Shown here: piece after piece, positions 36,097 through 44,394 of the stretch
How the letters are laid out: the number at the start of each line of letters is the position of its first letter
How positions within the stretch are numbered: the first letter of the stretch is position 1
DNA from: Actimicrobium sp034313845
GTDB taxonomy: Bacteria; Pseudomonadota; Gammaproteobacteria; Burkholderiales; Burkholderiaceae_D
Strand: one strand, 5' to 3'
Length of the DNA stretch: 64,000 bases
NCBI RefSeq assembly: GCF_034313845.1
Contig: NZ_JAVIWN010000003.1
Notes under the pieces: generated by a model
Told to the model about the DNA's origin: nothing
The model's input: only the letters and a program-made list of their open reading frames with translations
Databases searched by the model: none
Translations under genes and position numbers: made by a program

Positions 36097-36510
36097 ATGA
36101 CACTTCTCTCCCGGATCATGACCTTGTGCATGGTGTTGATGGCGCTGCCCGCAAGCGCCGCCGACATCGTCGTCATCGGCAACAGCAATGTGCCGAAAAT
36201 GGATGTGCTGACTGTTAAAAAAATCTACACCGGAAAATTCATTGCCGTCGCCGGTGTCAGCGTGAAGCCGGTCGCCATGAAGCCAGGCTCGCAGGAACGG
36301 ATCCGTTTTCTGAAAGAGTTTCTTGACCAGGATGAGGAAAAGTACGATGCCTACTGGACCGTGCGTCGCTACATCGGCAAAGGCACGCCGCCGGTCGACA
36401 TGGACGCGGCTGCCGACGTCATCCGCTATGTGCTGATCACGCCGGGCGGCATCGGCTACATCGATGCGGCCGAGCTCCAGCCGGGACTCAATGTCGTGAC
36501 GCGCAAATAG
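36097..36510 (+). CDS. Small PstS-like periplasmic binding protein
   Basis: 137 residues with a Sec signal (ending PASAADIVV). The region VVIGNSNVPKMDVLTVKKIYTGK and the end YVLITPGGIGYIDAAEL match the phosphate ABC transporter substrate-binding family in its short, half-size form found without transport genes. Together with the upstream kinase and barrel protein it forms a three-gene sensor module; I infer that it feeds ligand information to the kinase. Confidence 0.8.
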   Translation: MTLLSRIMTLCMVLMALPASAADIVVIGNSNVPKMDVLTVKKIYTGKFIAVAGVSVKPVAMKPGSQERIRFLKEFLDQDEEKYDAYWTVRRYIGKGTPPVDMDAAADVIRYVLITPGGIGYIDAAELQPGLNVVTRK

Positions 36511-36561
36511 GCCCGGGCCGGCATGGCAGAATAGGGCGTCACCAATGTCCAGGCTTGCACG

Positions 36562-36966
36562 ATGCCCATTCACGTTTTCACTTACGGTTCGCTGATGTTC
36601 CCCGAAGTCTGGCAACGTGTCGTGCGCGGCAGCTATGCGTCGCAGCCGGCCCGCATTGAGGACCACCGGCGCTATGCGGTCAGCGGGGACACCTATCCCG
36701 GCATCGTGATCGAGGCCGGGGCCAGCGTGACCGGACTGCTCTATCGCGACATCGATGCCGCTGACCTGGCCGCGCTCGATCACTTTGAAGGCGATGCCTA
36801 TCACCGCATCGGCTTGCAGGCCATGACCGGGGACGGCGCGCTGGTTGCGGTGCAGACGTATCTGTTTCGCGATCCGGCCGGTTTGTCCGACCAGCCCTGG
36901 CTGCCCCATGCGTTCCAGTTGCAACGGTTTCTCGATAGCTACTGCCGCGACAAGTTAGGCAGCTGA
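36562..36966 (+). CDS. Gamma-glutamylcyclotransferase-fold protein
   Basis: 134 residues. VFTYGSLMFPEVW is the YGSL substrate loop and LDHFEGDAYHRI carries the catalytic Glu of the GGCT/AIG2-like fold. Members act on gamma-glutamyl amines or glutathione-derived peptides; the exact substrate is unknown. It ends 50 bases before argS; a TATAAT at about 36977-36982 probably belongs to the argS promoter. Confidence 0.85.
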   Translation: MPIHVFTYGSLMFPEVWQRVVRGSYASQPARIEDHRRYAVSGDTYPGIVIEAGASVTGLLYRDIDAADLAALDHFEGDAYHRIGLQAMTGDGALVAVQTYLFRDPAGLSDQPWLPHAFQLQRFLDSYCRDKLGS

Positions 36967-37016
36967 CAGTGGCGTCGGTATAATCGGAGTCCGTCTTCCC
37001 CGCTCCCCACACACTC

Positions 37017-38783
37017 ATGCTCGCTCTCCAGAAACAACGCGTCGTTGCCCTTTTCAACTCTGCCCTGGCACCGCTGGTGGCCGGTACCGACCAGCAGCCG
37101 ACAGTCATCCTCGAGCGGCCGCGCGATCCTGCCCATGGCGATGTGTCCTGCAATATTGCGATGCAGCTGGCCAAACCCCTGAAGAAAAATCCACGCGAAC
37201 TGGCGCAGCAACTGGTCGCCGCCTTGCTGGCCGACCCGGCCCGTGCCGGTCTGGTCGATGCCGTCGAGATCGCCGGCCCGGGTTTCATCAACCTGCGTCT
37301 GGCGCTGGCAGCGCGGCAGGAAGTAGTGCATACCGTGCTGCAGGAAGCCGCCGACTATGGCCGTGGCACGCTCGGTGCCGGTCGCAAGGTCTTGCTCGAA
37401 TTCGTCTCCGCCAATCCGACCGGACCGCTGCATGTCGGCCATGGTCGTCAGGCCGCGCTCGGTGATGCGCTGTCGGCACTGTACGAAGTACAAGGCTACG
37501 ACGTGACGCGCGAGTTCTACTACAACGATGCCGGCGTGCAGATCGCCACGCTGGCCAGTTCGGTACAGGCTCGTGCGCGCGGCTTCAAACCGGGCGACGC
37601 CGACTGGCCGGAACCGGCCTACAACGGCGATTACATCGGTGACATCGCCCGCGATTTTCTGGCCGGCAAAACCGTCTCGGCCGCTGATTGCGCGCCGGTG
37701 GTGGCCAGCGGCCTGGTCGATGATCTCGAATCGATACGCCAGTTCGGTGTGGCCTATCTGCGGCGCGAACAGGACCTCGACCTGCAGGCATTTGGGGTGA
37801 AATTTGACAACTACTATCTCGAATCGTCGCTGTACGGCGACGGCAAGGTGCATGCCGCCGTCGATGCCCTGATCAAGGCCGGCAAGACGTACGAACTCGA
37901 TGGCGCGTTGTGGTTGCGCACCACCGACTATGGCGACGACAAGGATCGCGTCATGAAAAAAACCGATGGCACCTACACCTACTTCGTGCCGGACGTGGCC
38001 TATCACATTGTCAAATGGCAGCGCGGTTTCGGTAACGCCATCAACATTCAGGGCAGCGACCACCACGGCACCATCGCCCGCGTGCGGGCAGGTCTGCAAG
38101 CGGTTGACCTCGGTATCCCGCAGGGCTATCCCGACTACGTGCTGCACAAGATGGTCACCGTCATGAAAAACGGTGAAGAGGTCAAGATCTCCAAGCGGGC
38201 CGGCTCGTACGTGACCTTGCGCGACCTGATCGAATGGTCCAGCGGCGATGTCGAGACCGATGCGGCTGACGATGCAGTCAGCGATGCAGTAATCGATACC
38301 CCGCGCGACCTTACCCGTGGCCGTGATGCCGTGCGGTTTTTCCTGATTTCGCGCAAGGCCGATACCGAATTCATTTTCGATGTCGATCTGGCGCGGGCGC
38401 AGTCCGACGAAAATCCGGTCTATTACGTCCAGTACGCGCATGCCCGGATCTGCTCGGTACTGGCCCAATGGGGCGGTGATGCAAGCTTGCTCGATGGCGT
38501 TGACCTGACGCCGCTGACGGCACCGCGCGAAGCATCGTTGCTCGCGCGCCTGGCCGATTATCCGGACGCGCTTGAACATGCGCTGGAAGAACTCGGACCA
38601 CATCAGGTCGCGTTCTACTTGCGCGACCTGGCCGGCGAACTGCACAGCTACTACAATGCGGAACGCGTGCTGGTGGACGACCTGCCGACCCGCATGGCGC
38701 GACTGGCCTTGTTGCTGGCAACGCGTCAGGTATTGCGTAACGGTCTGTCGTTGATTGGCGTTTCTGCACCTTTGAGGATGTAA
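37017..38783 (+). CDS. argS: Arginyl-tRNA synthetase
   Basis: 588 residues, the normal ArgS length. The N-terminal Add-1 tRNA-binding domain is followed by the class I HIGH motif (PTGPLHVGHGRQAALGD, about residues 133-149), the KMSK-equivalent VKISKRAGSYVTL (about 390) and the DALR anticodon domain (AHARICSVLAQWG to the end). It charges tRNA-Arg. A SPOR-domain gene and dsbA follow closely in the same direction, a common betaproteobacterial order. Confidence 0.98.
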   Translation: MLALQKQRVVALFNSALAPLVAGTDQQPTVILERPRDPAHGDVSCNIAMQLAKPLKKNPRELAQQLVAALLADPARAGLVDAVEIAGPGFINLRLALAARQEVVHTVLQEAADYGRGTLGAGRKVLLEFVSANPTGPLHVGHGRQAALGDALSALYEVQGYDVTREFYYNDAGVQIATLASSVQARARGFKPGDADWPEPAYNGDYIGDIARDFLAGKTVSAADCAPVVASGLVDDLESIRQFGVAYLRREQDLDLQAFGVKFDNYYLESSLYGDGKVHAAVDALIKAGKTYELDGALWLRTTDYGDDKDRVMKKTDGTYTYFVPDVAYHIVKWQRGFGNAINIQGSDHHGTIARVRAGLQAVDLGIPQGYPDYVLHKMVTVMKNGEEVKISKRAGSYVTLRDLIEWSSGDVETDAADDAVSDAVIDTPRDLTRGRDAVRFFLISRKADTEFIFDVDLARAQSDENPVYYVQYAHARICSVLAQWGGDASLLDGVDLTPLTAPREASLLARLADYPDALEHALEELGPHQVAFYLRDLAGELHSYYNAERVLVDDLPTRMARLALLLATRQVLRNGLSLIGVSAPLRM

Positions 38784-38793
38784 CCTGATTAGC

Positions 38794-39444
38794 ATGCATA
38801 CACATTCCAGTCATCCACTTATCCGGCAAGCCGGCGGCACCTTGCTCGGCCTGATCGTCGGCCTACTTGTCGGTCTCGGTATTGCCGTCGCTGTTGCGTT
38901 GACCATCAACAAGACTGCGTTGCCTTTTCTGAACAAGACCGGCAAGCAGGACCGGGTCGAACTGACGCCAGCGCAAGTCAGCGATCCGAACAAGCCGCTG
39001 TACGGCAGCAAGGCTGCTGCCAAGGAAGCGGCGCGCGAACTGGCCAATCCGCCTGCCGTCGATCCGGTGCCGCCGAACAGCGCCGATCCGCAAGCGGAAA
39101 AAAATGCCGCAGCAAAAGAAGCCAGCCCGCCATCCGCAGAAGAAAAAAACCGCAAGGCCGATCTGGCAAAAGCGGCCACTGCCAAGACCGAAGGCGACGA
39201 CAAGTGGACCTACTTTTTGCAGGCCGGTGCCTTTCGCGCCCAACCTGATGCCGAGAGTGCGCGCGCCAAACTGGCACTACTTGGTTTTGAGGCGGGCATT
39301 ACCGAAAGGATGAGCGACAATGGTACTTTCTATCGGGTGCGTATCGGTCCTTTCAGTCAACTCGATGCCATGAACCGGGCACGCAGCAAACTCACTGATA
39401 ATGGTGTCGATGTCGCGGTCGTCCGTACCCCTAAAACCCCTTGA
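38794..39444 (+). CDS. SPOR-domain protein (FtsN-like)
   Basis: 216 residues: a short cytoplasmic N-terminus, one membrane helix (about 14-34, GLIVGLLVGLGIAVAVAL), an Ala/Lys/Pro/Glu-rich periplasmic spacer, and a C-terminal SPOR domain (about 145-213, YFLQAGAF...YRVRIGPF). SPOR domains bind denuded septal peptidoglycan, so the protein likely joins the division site like FtsN. The argS-spor-dsbA order supports orthology with betaproteobacterial FtsN-like proteins. Confidence 0.9.
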   Translation: MHTHSSHPLIRQAGGTLLGLIVGLLVGLGIAVAVALTINKTALPFLNKTGKQDRVELTPAQVSDPNKPLYGSKAAAKEAARELANPPAVDPVPPNSADPQAEKNAAAKEASPPSAEEKNRKADLAKAATAKTEGDDKWTYFLQAGAFRAQPDAESARAKLALLGFEAGITERMSDNGTFYRVRIGPFSQLDAMNRARSKLTDNGVDVAVVRTPKTP

Positions 39445-39452
39445 GGAGTTCT

Positions 39453-40142
39453 ATGCGTTTCACCAAATTTATTCCCCGCCTGCTTGCCACCCTGAGTCTC
39501 GGCCTGGTCGTGGCCGGTGCGATCGCCAGTCCGGCAGCGCCACAAAACGGTGCCGAATACCGCACGCTGGAACGGGCTCAGCCGACTGACAGCGGTAACA
39601 AGGTCGAAGTCACGGAATTTTTCTGGTACTCGTGTCCGCATTGCTACGTGCTCGAGCCGACGCTGGCCGAGTGGGTCAAGAAACAGGGCGACAAGATTGA
39701 CTTCAAGCGCGTCCCGATCAATTTCCGTGACACCTTCATTCCGCAGCAAAAACTGTATTACGCGCTCGAAGCGATGGGCAAAGCCGAAGACATGCAGCGC
39801 AAGGTATTCGATGCGATCCATGTCGAGCGCCAGGCCCTCGATACCGATGCCACCATCCTCGACTTTGTCGGCAAGCAGGGCATCGACAAACAGAAATTTA
39901 CCGCCACCTACAACTCGTTCGGTACCGCGAGCAAGGTCAAGCGCGCACTGGTCTTGCAGGAAGCCTACAAGATCGACGGCGTGCCGACGATCGCCATTGA
40001 TGGCAAGTACATCACTTCGCCTTCTATCGTCGGTACGGCGATGGGCGGACGTCAGCCCGAGCAGGTGCTGGCTACCTCGACCATGCAGGTCATGGATGCG
40101 CTGGTCGCCAAGGCAGTTGCCGAACGCGCAGCAAAAAAATAA
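39453..40142 (+). CDS. dsbA: Periplasmic thiol:disulfide interchange protein DsbA
   Basis: 229 residues; GAGGAG precedes the ATG at 39453. After a Sec signal, the thioredoxin fold carries the active site C61-P-H-C64 in FFWYSCPHCY and the cis-Pro loop GVPTIAIDGKY. It introduces disulfides into exported proteins and is reoxidised by DsbB. Starts 9 bases after the SPOR gene. An intrinsic terminator follows. Confidence 0.96.
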   Translation: MRFTKFIPRLLATLSLGLVVAGAIASPAAPQNGAEYRTLERAQPTDSGNKVEVTEFFWYSCPHCYVLEPTLAEWVKKQGDKIDFKRVPINFRDTFIPQQKLYYALEAMGKAEDMQRKVFDAIHVERQALDTDATILDFVGKQGIDKQKFTATYNSFGTASKVKRALVLQEAYKIDGVPTIAIDGKYITSPSIVGTAMGGRQPEQVLATSTMQVMDALVAKAVAERAAKK

Positions 40143-40166
40143 TCGGTCCCGAGCGTGTCCGGTCAG

Positions 40167-40199
40167 GCCCGTTGCTCGCAAGAGCGCGGGCTTTTTTTT
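40167..40199 (+). terminator. Intrinsic terminator after dsbA
   Basis: GCCCG and CGGGC enclose an inner GCTC-GCAA-GAGC hairpin and are followed by eight Ts. It ends the argS-spor-dsbA transcript. Confidence 0.85.
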
Positions 40200-40238
40200 C
40201 GGTACGCAGGTCGCCAGCCAATGGAAACAGGAGGCAAC

Positions 40239-41045
40239 ATGATCCCCCGACAGACACGCATCGATGCCGTTGGCGTGACGCATCCGGTAGTCGACTTTGC
40301 GCATGCGCCGCGCATCGTCTCGCTGGTGCCATCGATTACCGAACTACTCTGTGACCTCGGTCTGGCACCGTGGATAGTCGGTCGTACCGGCTTCTGCATT
40401 CATCCTGCCGCTCTGGTGAAATCGATCGCCAAAGTTGGCGGCACCAAGGATGTCAACATCGGCAAACTGCGCGCACTGGCACCGACCCATCTGATCGTCA
40501 ACATTGATGAAAACGAAAAGCCGACCGTCGACGCGCTGGCCAGTTTCGTGCCACACGTGATCGTCACGCATCCGCTGGGACCACGCGACAATTTGGTGTT
40601 GTATCGATTACTGGGGAGTATTTTTGATCGCAACGAGGCGGCTGAATTACTTTGCACGCAATTCAATTGCGCGTTATCAGCGCTGCGCGAAGGACGACCT
40701 CAGAGGGTACTGTATTGCATCTGGAAAGATCCGTGGATGACCGTCACGCGCGACACCTACATCGCGCGCATGCTCGAACAGATTGGCTGGCAACAGTGGT
40801 CGGCGCAGCCGGAGCCTGCAAGCGCACGCTATCCGGTTTTTTCCTGGTCAGACCAATTGGTTCGCGAGATCGACATGGTGTTGCTGTCGAGCGAGCCGTA
40901 CCGGTTCACCGAAGCGCATGTCGACAGTCTGGAGCTACAGATTGGCAAGCCGGTGTTGCTGGTTGATGGCGAGATGCTGTCGTGGTACGGCAGTCGCGCC
41001 ATCGCCGGCTTGCATTACCTTAATCAGCTTCGACAGCAAGCCTGA
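40239..41045 (+). CDS. BtuF-like helical-backbone binding protein without signal peptide
   Basis: 268 residues; AGGAGG lies 5 bases before the ATG, which settles the start. The N-terminus RIVSLVPSITELLCDLGLAPWIVGRTGFCIHP is the hallmark of BtuF/helical-backbone metal-receptor proteins, and KVGGTKDVNIGKLRALAPTHLIVN continues the fold. It ends DGEMLSWYGSRAIAGLHYL. No secretion signal is visible, so it should be cytoplasmic, unlike classical vitamin B12 binding proteins. No btuCD is nearby. Such cytosolic versions are common but uncharacterised. Confidence 0.85.
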   Translation: MIPRQTRIDAVGVTHPVVDFAHAPRIVSLVPSITELLCDLGLAPWIVGRTGFCIHPAALVKSIAKVGGTKDVNIGKLRALAPTHLIVNIDENEKPTVDALASFVPHVIVTHPLGPRDNLVLYRLLGSIFDRNEAAELLCTQFNCALSALREGRPQRVLYCIWKDPWMTVTRDTYIARMLEQIGWQQWSAQPEPASARYPVFSWSDQLVREIDMVLLSSEPYRFTEAHVDSLELQIGKPVLLVDGEMLSWYGSRAIAGLHYLNQLRQQA

Positions 41046-41060
41046 TCAGGCAGGGCCAGT

Positions 41061-41462
41061 TCAGGTAGGCCGGTTGATCCGGACCAGCAAGCGGACGATT
41101 TCGCGTGCGATCCCGCGATGCGTCTCGTCGAGTCGCTGCAGGTCGGCGATCAGCTTGACATCGGCTGATTCAAAGCGCGCACTCGGGTCGGCAGTTTCGC
41201 CGTTGACCGTCTCGCCGCCGCCGAAGCGCAGCCACTCGGCTGGTACGCCCAGCCACTGTGCCAGCGTCCGCAATTTTTCTTGCGTCGGGATTGCCTCGCC
41301 GCCCAGCCATTTGCGTGCCGCATGCACGGTGATGGGACCGCCGGTGAACCGGACATTGAATTCGCGGGCAAGCTGCGTTGGACTGTCCGGTGAGTAGTCG
41401 GCATTGCGCAACGCAAGCTGCAAGCGCTCGCTAAAGTCTTCTCGTTCTATAGATGCTTTCAT
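41061..41462 (-). CDS. HTH (XRE-like) DNA-binding protein
   Basis: 133 residues. The N-terminal 75 residues form a helix-turn-helix of the phage-repressor type (FSERLQLALRNA...SPTQLAREFNVRF...ITVHAARKWLGGEAIPTQEKLRTLAQWLGVPAEWLRFG). The tail is a short helical region. It is convergent with the BtuF-like gene. The divergent upstream region contains a perfect palindrome (41672-41691) that could be an operator. Confidence 0.8.
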   Translation of the reverse strand: MKASIEREDFSERLQLALRNADYSPDSPTQLAREFNVRFTGGPITVHAARKWLGGEAIPTQEKLRTLAQWLGVPAEWLRFGGGETVNGETADPSARFESADVKLIADLQRLDETHRGIAREIVRLLVRINRPT

Positions 41463-41994
41463 TGACGCGAGCTATTCCATGTCGGTGGTATCAGCCAGTC
41501 TCTGGTAACCAGGAACTATTTATGACTGATAACTTGAGTTTTCGGGCCCGAAAGACTATTGCCAGTCGGGTTGATTCGCCTTGTACTACGACAAATAAAA
41601 TGTGGGTTCCGGTAACCTTCCTATGGAGTTTAGGTTGCGAAGAGTCCCCATGCAAGTGAATGTCAGTCTTCTATGTTCGATAGCGAACATATAGTAAATC
41701 ATTCGCAGCGATTTGCCAGAAATATGTTCGTAGGACAATGAATGGACGAATGAGTTCAAGGCGCATTTTCAACCAGCCCGCGTGGCCCTGAAGCAGAGCC
41801 CTTTTTTCCGGCACATGATCGGTCGTTGAACTACTTCGAGGTTGCTTTAAAAAATTAACCGGAAGTAATGAGATAATCAGCTTCGATGGGAAATTTTTGT
41901 CAACAGTCTGTTTTAACTGGCGTTAGACTGAGGGCACCTATCCCAGAGACAGATTTTTTTCCGATGAGACCACGCAGCCGACGGACACCCCATT
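41463..41994. other. 532-base AT-rich intergenic region with palindrome
   Basis: No gene is convincing here. The one visible structure is the TATGTTCG palindrome at 41672-41691 with an extra half-site at 41723-41730. The last 100 bases are AT-rich and should hold the promoter of the Crp-type gene. Confidence 0.6.
41672..41691. promoter_or_regulatory. Perfect palindrome TATGTTCG-N4-CGAACATA
   Basis: Two 8-base half-sites separated by ATAG, with a third direct half-site TATGTTCG 32 bases further on. It has the size and symmetry of a dimeric repressor operator. It lies 210 bases upstream of the XRE-like gene and about 300 bases before the Crp-type gene. The cognate factor is unknown. Confidence 0.55.
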
Positions 41995-42711
41995 TTGCTC
42001 AGTTCAGAACCACTCAAAAAAAACAGTAACGTCAACCGTCTTCTGGCTGGATTAACCCGGCGCGATCGTGACCAGGTTCTTGCTGTCTGCACGCGCGTCT
42101 CGCTGACCAGCGGGATGATCCTGGCGGAACCGGGTCAGCCTATGGCGCAAGTATATTTTCCTATCGATTGCACGATCTGCCTGACCACGCCGACCGAGGA
42201 CGGTACACAGCTGGGTGTCAGCCTGATCGGGCACGAGGGCATGCTCGGCAGCACGCTCACGACGGGCATCGCATCGCTGCAAGTGCAGGCCTCTGTCCAG
42301 GAGGGGGGCGATGCCTGGCGCATCAGTCGCAACAAATTCCTGCTGCTGCTGGAAGCGTTACCCCTGCTCAGGCGCCGTGTGTCGAGTTACCTGCATTTGA
42401 CGCTCGATTACCTGATCCGCAAATCGGCTTGCTGCCAATTCCATTTGCTCGAGGCCCGTCTCGCGTACTGGCTCCTGATGGTGCACGACCGCGTCGACGA
42501 GGACGCCTTCGAGCTGACCCACAAGATGCTGGCCGACCTGCTCGGCGTGCGCCGCGTCGGGATCACGCTTGCGGCCCGGGCCTTGCAGTCGCGCGGGCTG
42601 ATCAGTTACCGACGAGGCACGATCACGATCCTCGATCGTGATGGCGTGATCGCCGCCGCATGTACCTGCTACGGCGTGACTGAAACATCTTACGAGCGCT
42701 TGCTTGGCTAG
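41995..42711 (+). CDS. Crp/Fnr-family transcriptional regulator
   Basis: 238 residues from a TTG start; no in-frame ATG precedes the cyclic-nucleotide-binding fold. The cNMP-like sensor domain (GMILAEPGQPMAQVYFP...GVSLIGHEGMLG) is followed by a C-terminal winged helix (ELTHKMLADLLGVRRVGITLAARALQSRGLISY). Key Fnr Fe-S cysteines are absent and the phosphate-binding residues of Crp are not obvious, so the signal is unknown. Its stop overlaps tail-to-tail with the MBL-hydrolase stop. Confidence 0.88.
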   Translation: MLSSEPLKKNSNVNRLLAGLTRRDRDQVLAVCTRVSLTSGMILAEPGQPMAQVYFPIDCTICLTTPTEDGTQLGVSLIGHEGMLGSTLTTGIASLQVQASVQEGGDAWRISRNKFLLLLEALPLLRRRVSSYLHLTLDYLIRKSACCQFHLLEARLAYWLLMVHDRVDEDAFELTHKMLADLLGVRRVGITLAARALQSRGLISYRRGTITILDRDGVIAAACTCYGVTETSYERLLG

Positions 42712-43799
42712 GGGTTGGTTGGCGCACCATCACCGTCAGTGCTTACAAATCGCATCACACCGTCGGCTCCGGTGACGCGCCGCACCACCCCGTCGAACCA
42801 CAGCAAATGCAAATGCGCCAACGCTTCGCCCAGCGCGAACGTCAGTTGATGGGCGTCCAGCGCACGCGGAAACATCACCGGTACGATGCTTGCCGCCGAT
42901 TGCGGCGTGACACAGGCCTCGCGTACTTCGGCCAGACGCGCAGCGTGATGCTCATTGAGCTGACCGATGCGCACATGCAGACCGCGAAACGGTTTTCCAT
43001 GCGACGGTAGCACCAGCACGCTGTCCGGTAGATCGGCATACTTTGCCAGCGAATCAAGAAATTGCCGGACCGGATTGGCTTCCGGCTCGATCGCAAACAC
43101 AGAGACATTGGTTGATATGCGCGGCAGCACCATGTCGCCGGCAATGAGCACGTCCAGCGTGGCGCAATACAGCGACGCATGTTCCGGCGAGTGGCCGAAG
43201 CCGGTAATGACACGCCAGGCCCGTCCGCCAATCGTGACGTCGTGGCCGTCCTGCAGACGCACGTAGGAAGCCGGCATGCCGGGCACCAGCGTCGGGTAAT
43301 AGCTCTTGCGTTCGCCCAGCGTGGCCAGCAGCGCGGCATCGGTCAGGCCATGACGCTGAAAATGCGGCAGCGCCGCGGTGCCGTCGACACCTGGCAAACT
43401 GGCCGACATCATGCGCGCAAAACCATACTCGCCTGCCGTCATCCAGAGTGGTGCCTGCCAGCGCGTGCAGAGCCAGTCGGCCAGACCGACGTGGTCGGGA
43501 TGACAGTGCGTGGCAATGACGCGCCGGATTGGCAGGTCGTCCAGGCCGTTCGCAAAAATGGTTTCCCACGCCGCGCGCGTGGCGTCATTGGCAACGCCGC
43601 AATCGATGGCAGTCCAGCCGTCCACCGGGCCGTGTTCGCTATCGAACACATCCTTCAGCAGCCACAAATTGATATGGTTCAGTGCGAACGGCAAGCCCAT
43701 GCGCAACCACATGACGCCGGGGGCGACCTCAAGCAGGCTGGCGTCGGCCGGCAAGGTGTCGCCGAACGGATAATCGAGCTGGGATTCGAGCAGATTCAT
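42708..43799 (-). CDS. MBL-fold metallo-hydrolase
   Basis: 363 residues. The metal motif THCHPDHVG, the downstream GFGHSPEHASLYC and VLIAGDMVLPRIS supply the ligands of a two-metal beta-lactamase fold; a C-terminal helical region (AHLHLLWFDGVVRRV) is of the LACTB2/winged-helix type. It is divergent from liuR, from which it is separated by a LiuR-like box, so it may belong to the leucine/isovalerate regulon. Probable thioesterase or glyoxalase-II-like role (inference). Confidence 0.88.
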   Translation of the reverse strand: MNLLESQLDYPFGDTLPADASLLEVAPGVMWLRMGLPFALNHINLWLLKDVFDSEHGPVDGWTAIDCGVANDATRAAWETIFANGLDDLPIRRVIATHCHPDHVGLADWLCTRWQAPLWMTAGEYGFARMMSASLPGVDGTAALPHFQRHGLTDAALLATLGERKSYYPTLVPGMPASYVRLQDGHDVTIGGRAWRVITGFGHSPEHASLYCATLDVLIAGDMVLPRISTNVSVFAIEPEANPVRQFLDSLAKYADLPDSVLVLPSHGKPFRGLHVRIGQLNEHHAARLAEVREACVTPQSAASIVPVMFPRALDAHQLTFALGEALAHLHLLWFDGVVRRVTGADGVMRFVSTDGDGAPTNP

Positions 43800-43853
43800 G
43801 GCGGGCTTTTCGGTAAAGGGTACGCACAGGCGGGACGTCTGCGCCTACAATGA

Positions 43854-43869
43854 TTGACGTTAACGTAAA
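43854..43869. promoter_or_regulatory. LiuR-like operator in the liuR/MBL divergent region
   Basis: TTGACGTTAACGTAAA contains the palindromic core ACGTTAACGT and lies 16 bases before liuR. The same core recurs before liuA, so liuR is probably autoregulated and the MBL gene co-controlled. Confidence 0.7.
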
Positions 43870-43884
43870 GCAGATTCTAAACGC

Positions 43885-44313
43885 ATGTCTACCTATACCA
43901 TTACCGAGCTGTCCCGTGAATTTGATATCACGCCACGAGCGATCCGTTTTTACGAAGACCAGGGCTTGCTCAGTCCTAGTCGTGAAGGTGCCAGCGGACG
44001 GGTGCGGGTCTACAGCGCCCGTGAACGCACCCGCCTCAAACTGACATTGCGCGGCAAGCGACTCGGTCTGACGCTGTCCGAAATCAAGATCCTGGTCGAC
44101 ATGTACGAATCGCCGCGCGACACCATCGCCCAGATGAAGCACTTCATGGAAGTACTCGGCCAGCACCGGCTGACACTCGAAATGCAGCGGGAAGACATCG
44201 ACATCACGCTCGCCGAAATCAGCGCGCACGAAGCGCAATGCCGCAAATTGCTGGACGGGCGAACAACCAAAAAAGAGCGTGCCCGGACAGCCGCCAGTAC
44301 CAAGTCAGCCTGA
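43885..44313 (+). CDS. liuR: MerR-family regulator of leucine catabolism
   Basis: 142 residues with a MerR winged helix (TITELSREFDITPRAIRFYEDQGLLSPSREG...RVYSARERTRLKLTLRGKRLGLTLSEIK) and a short coiled dimerisation tail. No metal-binding cysteine pair is present, as expected of LiuR, which responds to branched-chain catabolites. Matching palindromes lie before it and before liuA. Confidence 0.92.
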   Translation: MSTYTITELSREFDITPRAIRFYEDQGLLSPSREGASGRVRVYSARERTRLKLTLRGKRLGLTLSEIKILVDMYESPRDTIAQMKHFMEVLGQHRLTLEMQREDIDITLAEISAHEAQCRKLLDGRTTKKERARTAASTKSA

Positions 44314-44316
44314 TTG

Positions 44317-44342
44317 AATTGACGTTTACGTTAACGTCAATT
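44317..44342. promoter_or_regulatory. LiuR operator before liuA
   Basis: A perfect 10-bp inverted repeat AATTGACGTT / AACGTCAATT around TACGTT, 53 bases before the liuA ATG. It contains the core seen upstream of liuR and is probably the main operator of the liu operon. Confidence 0.8.
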
Positions 44343-44394
44343 AAAGATATGATTCCTTACCCTTTTAATCCGATTCCGATCACCCGAGGATGCC

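Noticed and set aside
36939..38795. 618-codon open frame on the minus strand
   Set aside because: Entirely antisense to argS, with no family similarity; a shadow of GC-rich codons.
41453..41659. 68-codon frame after the XRE-like gene
   Set aside because: Overlaps the divergent gene start, has no ribosome site and mixed composition.
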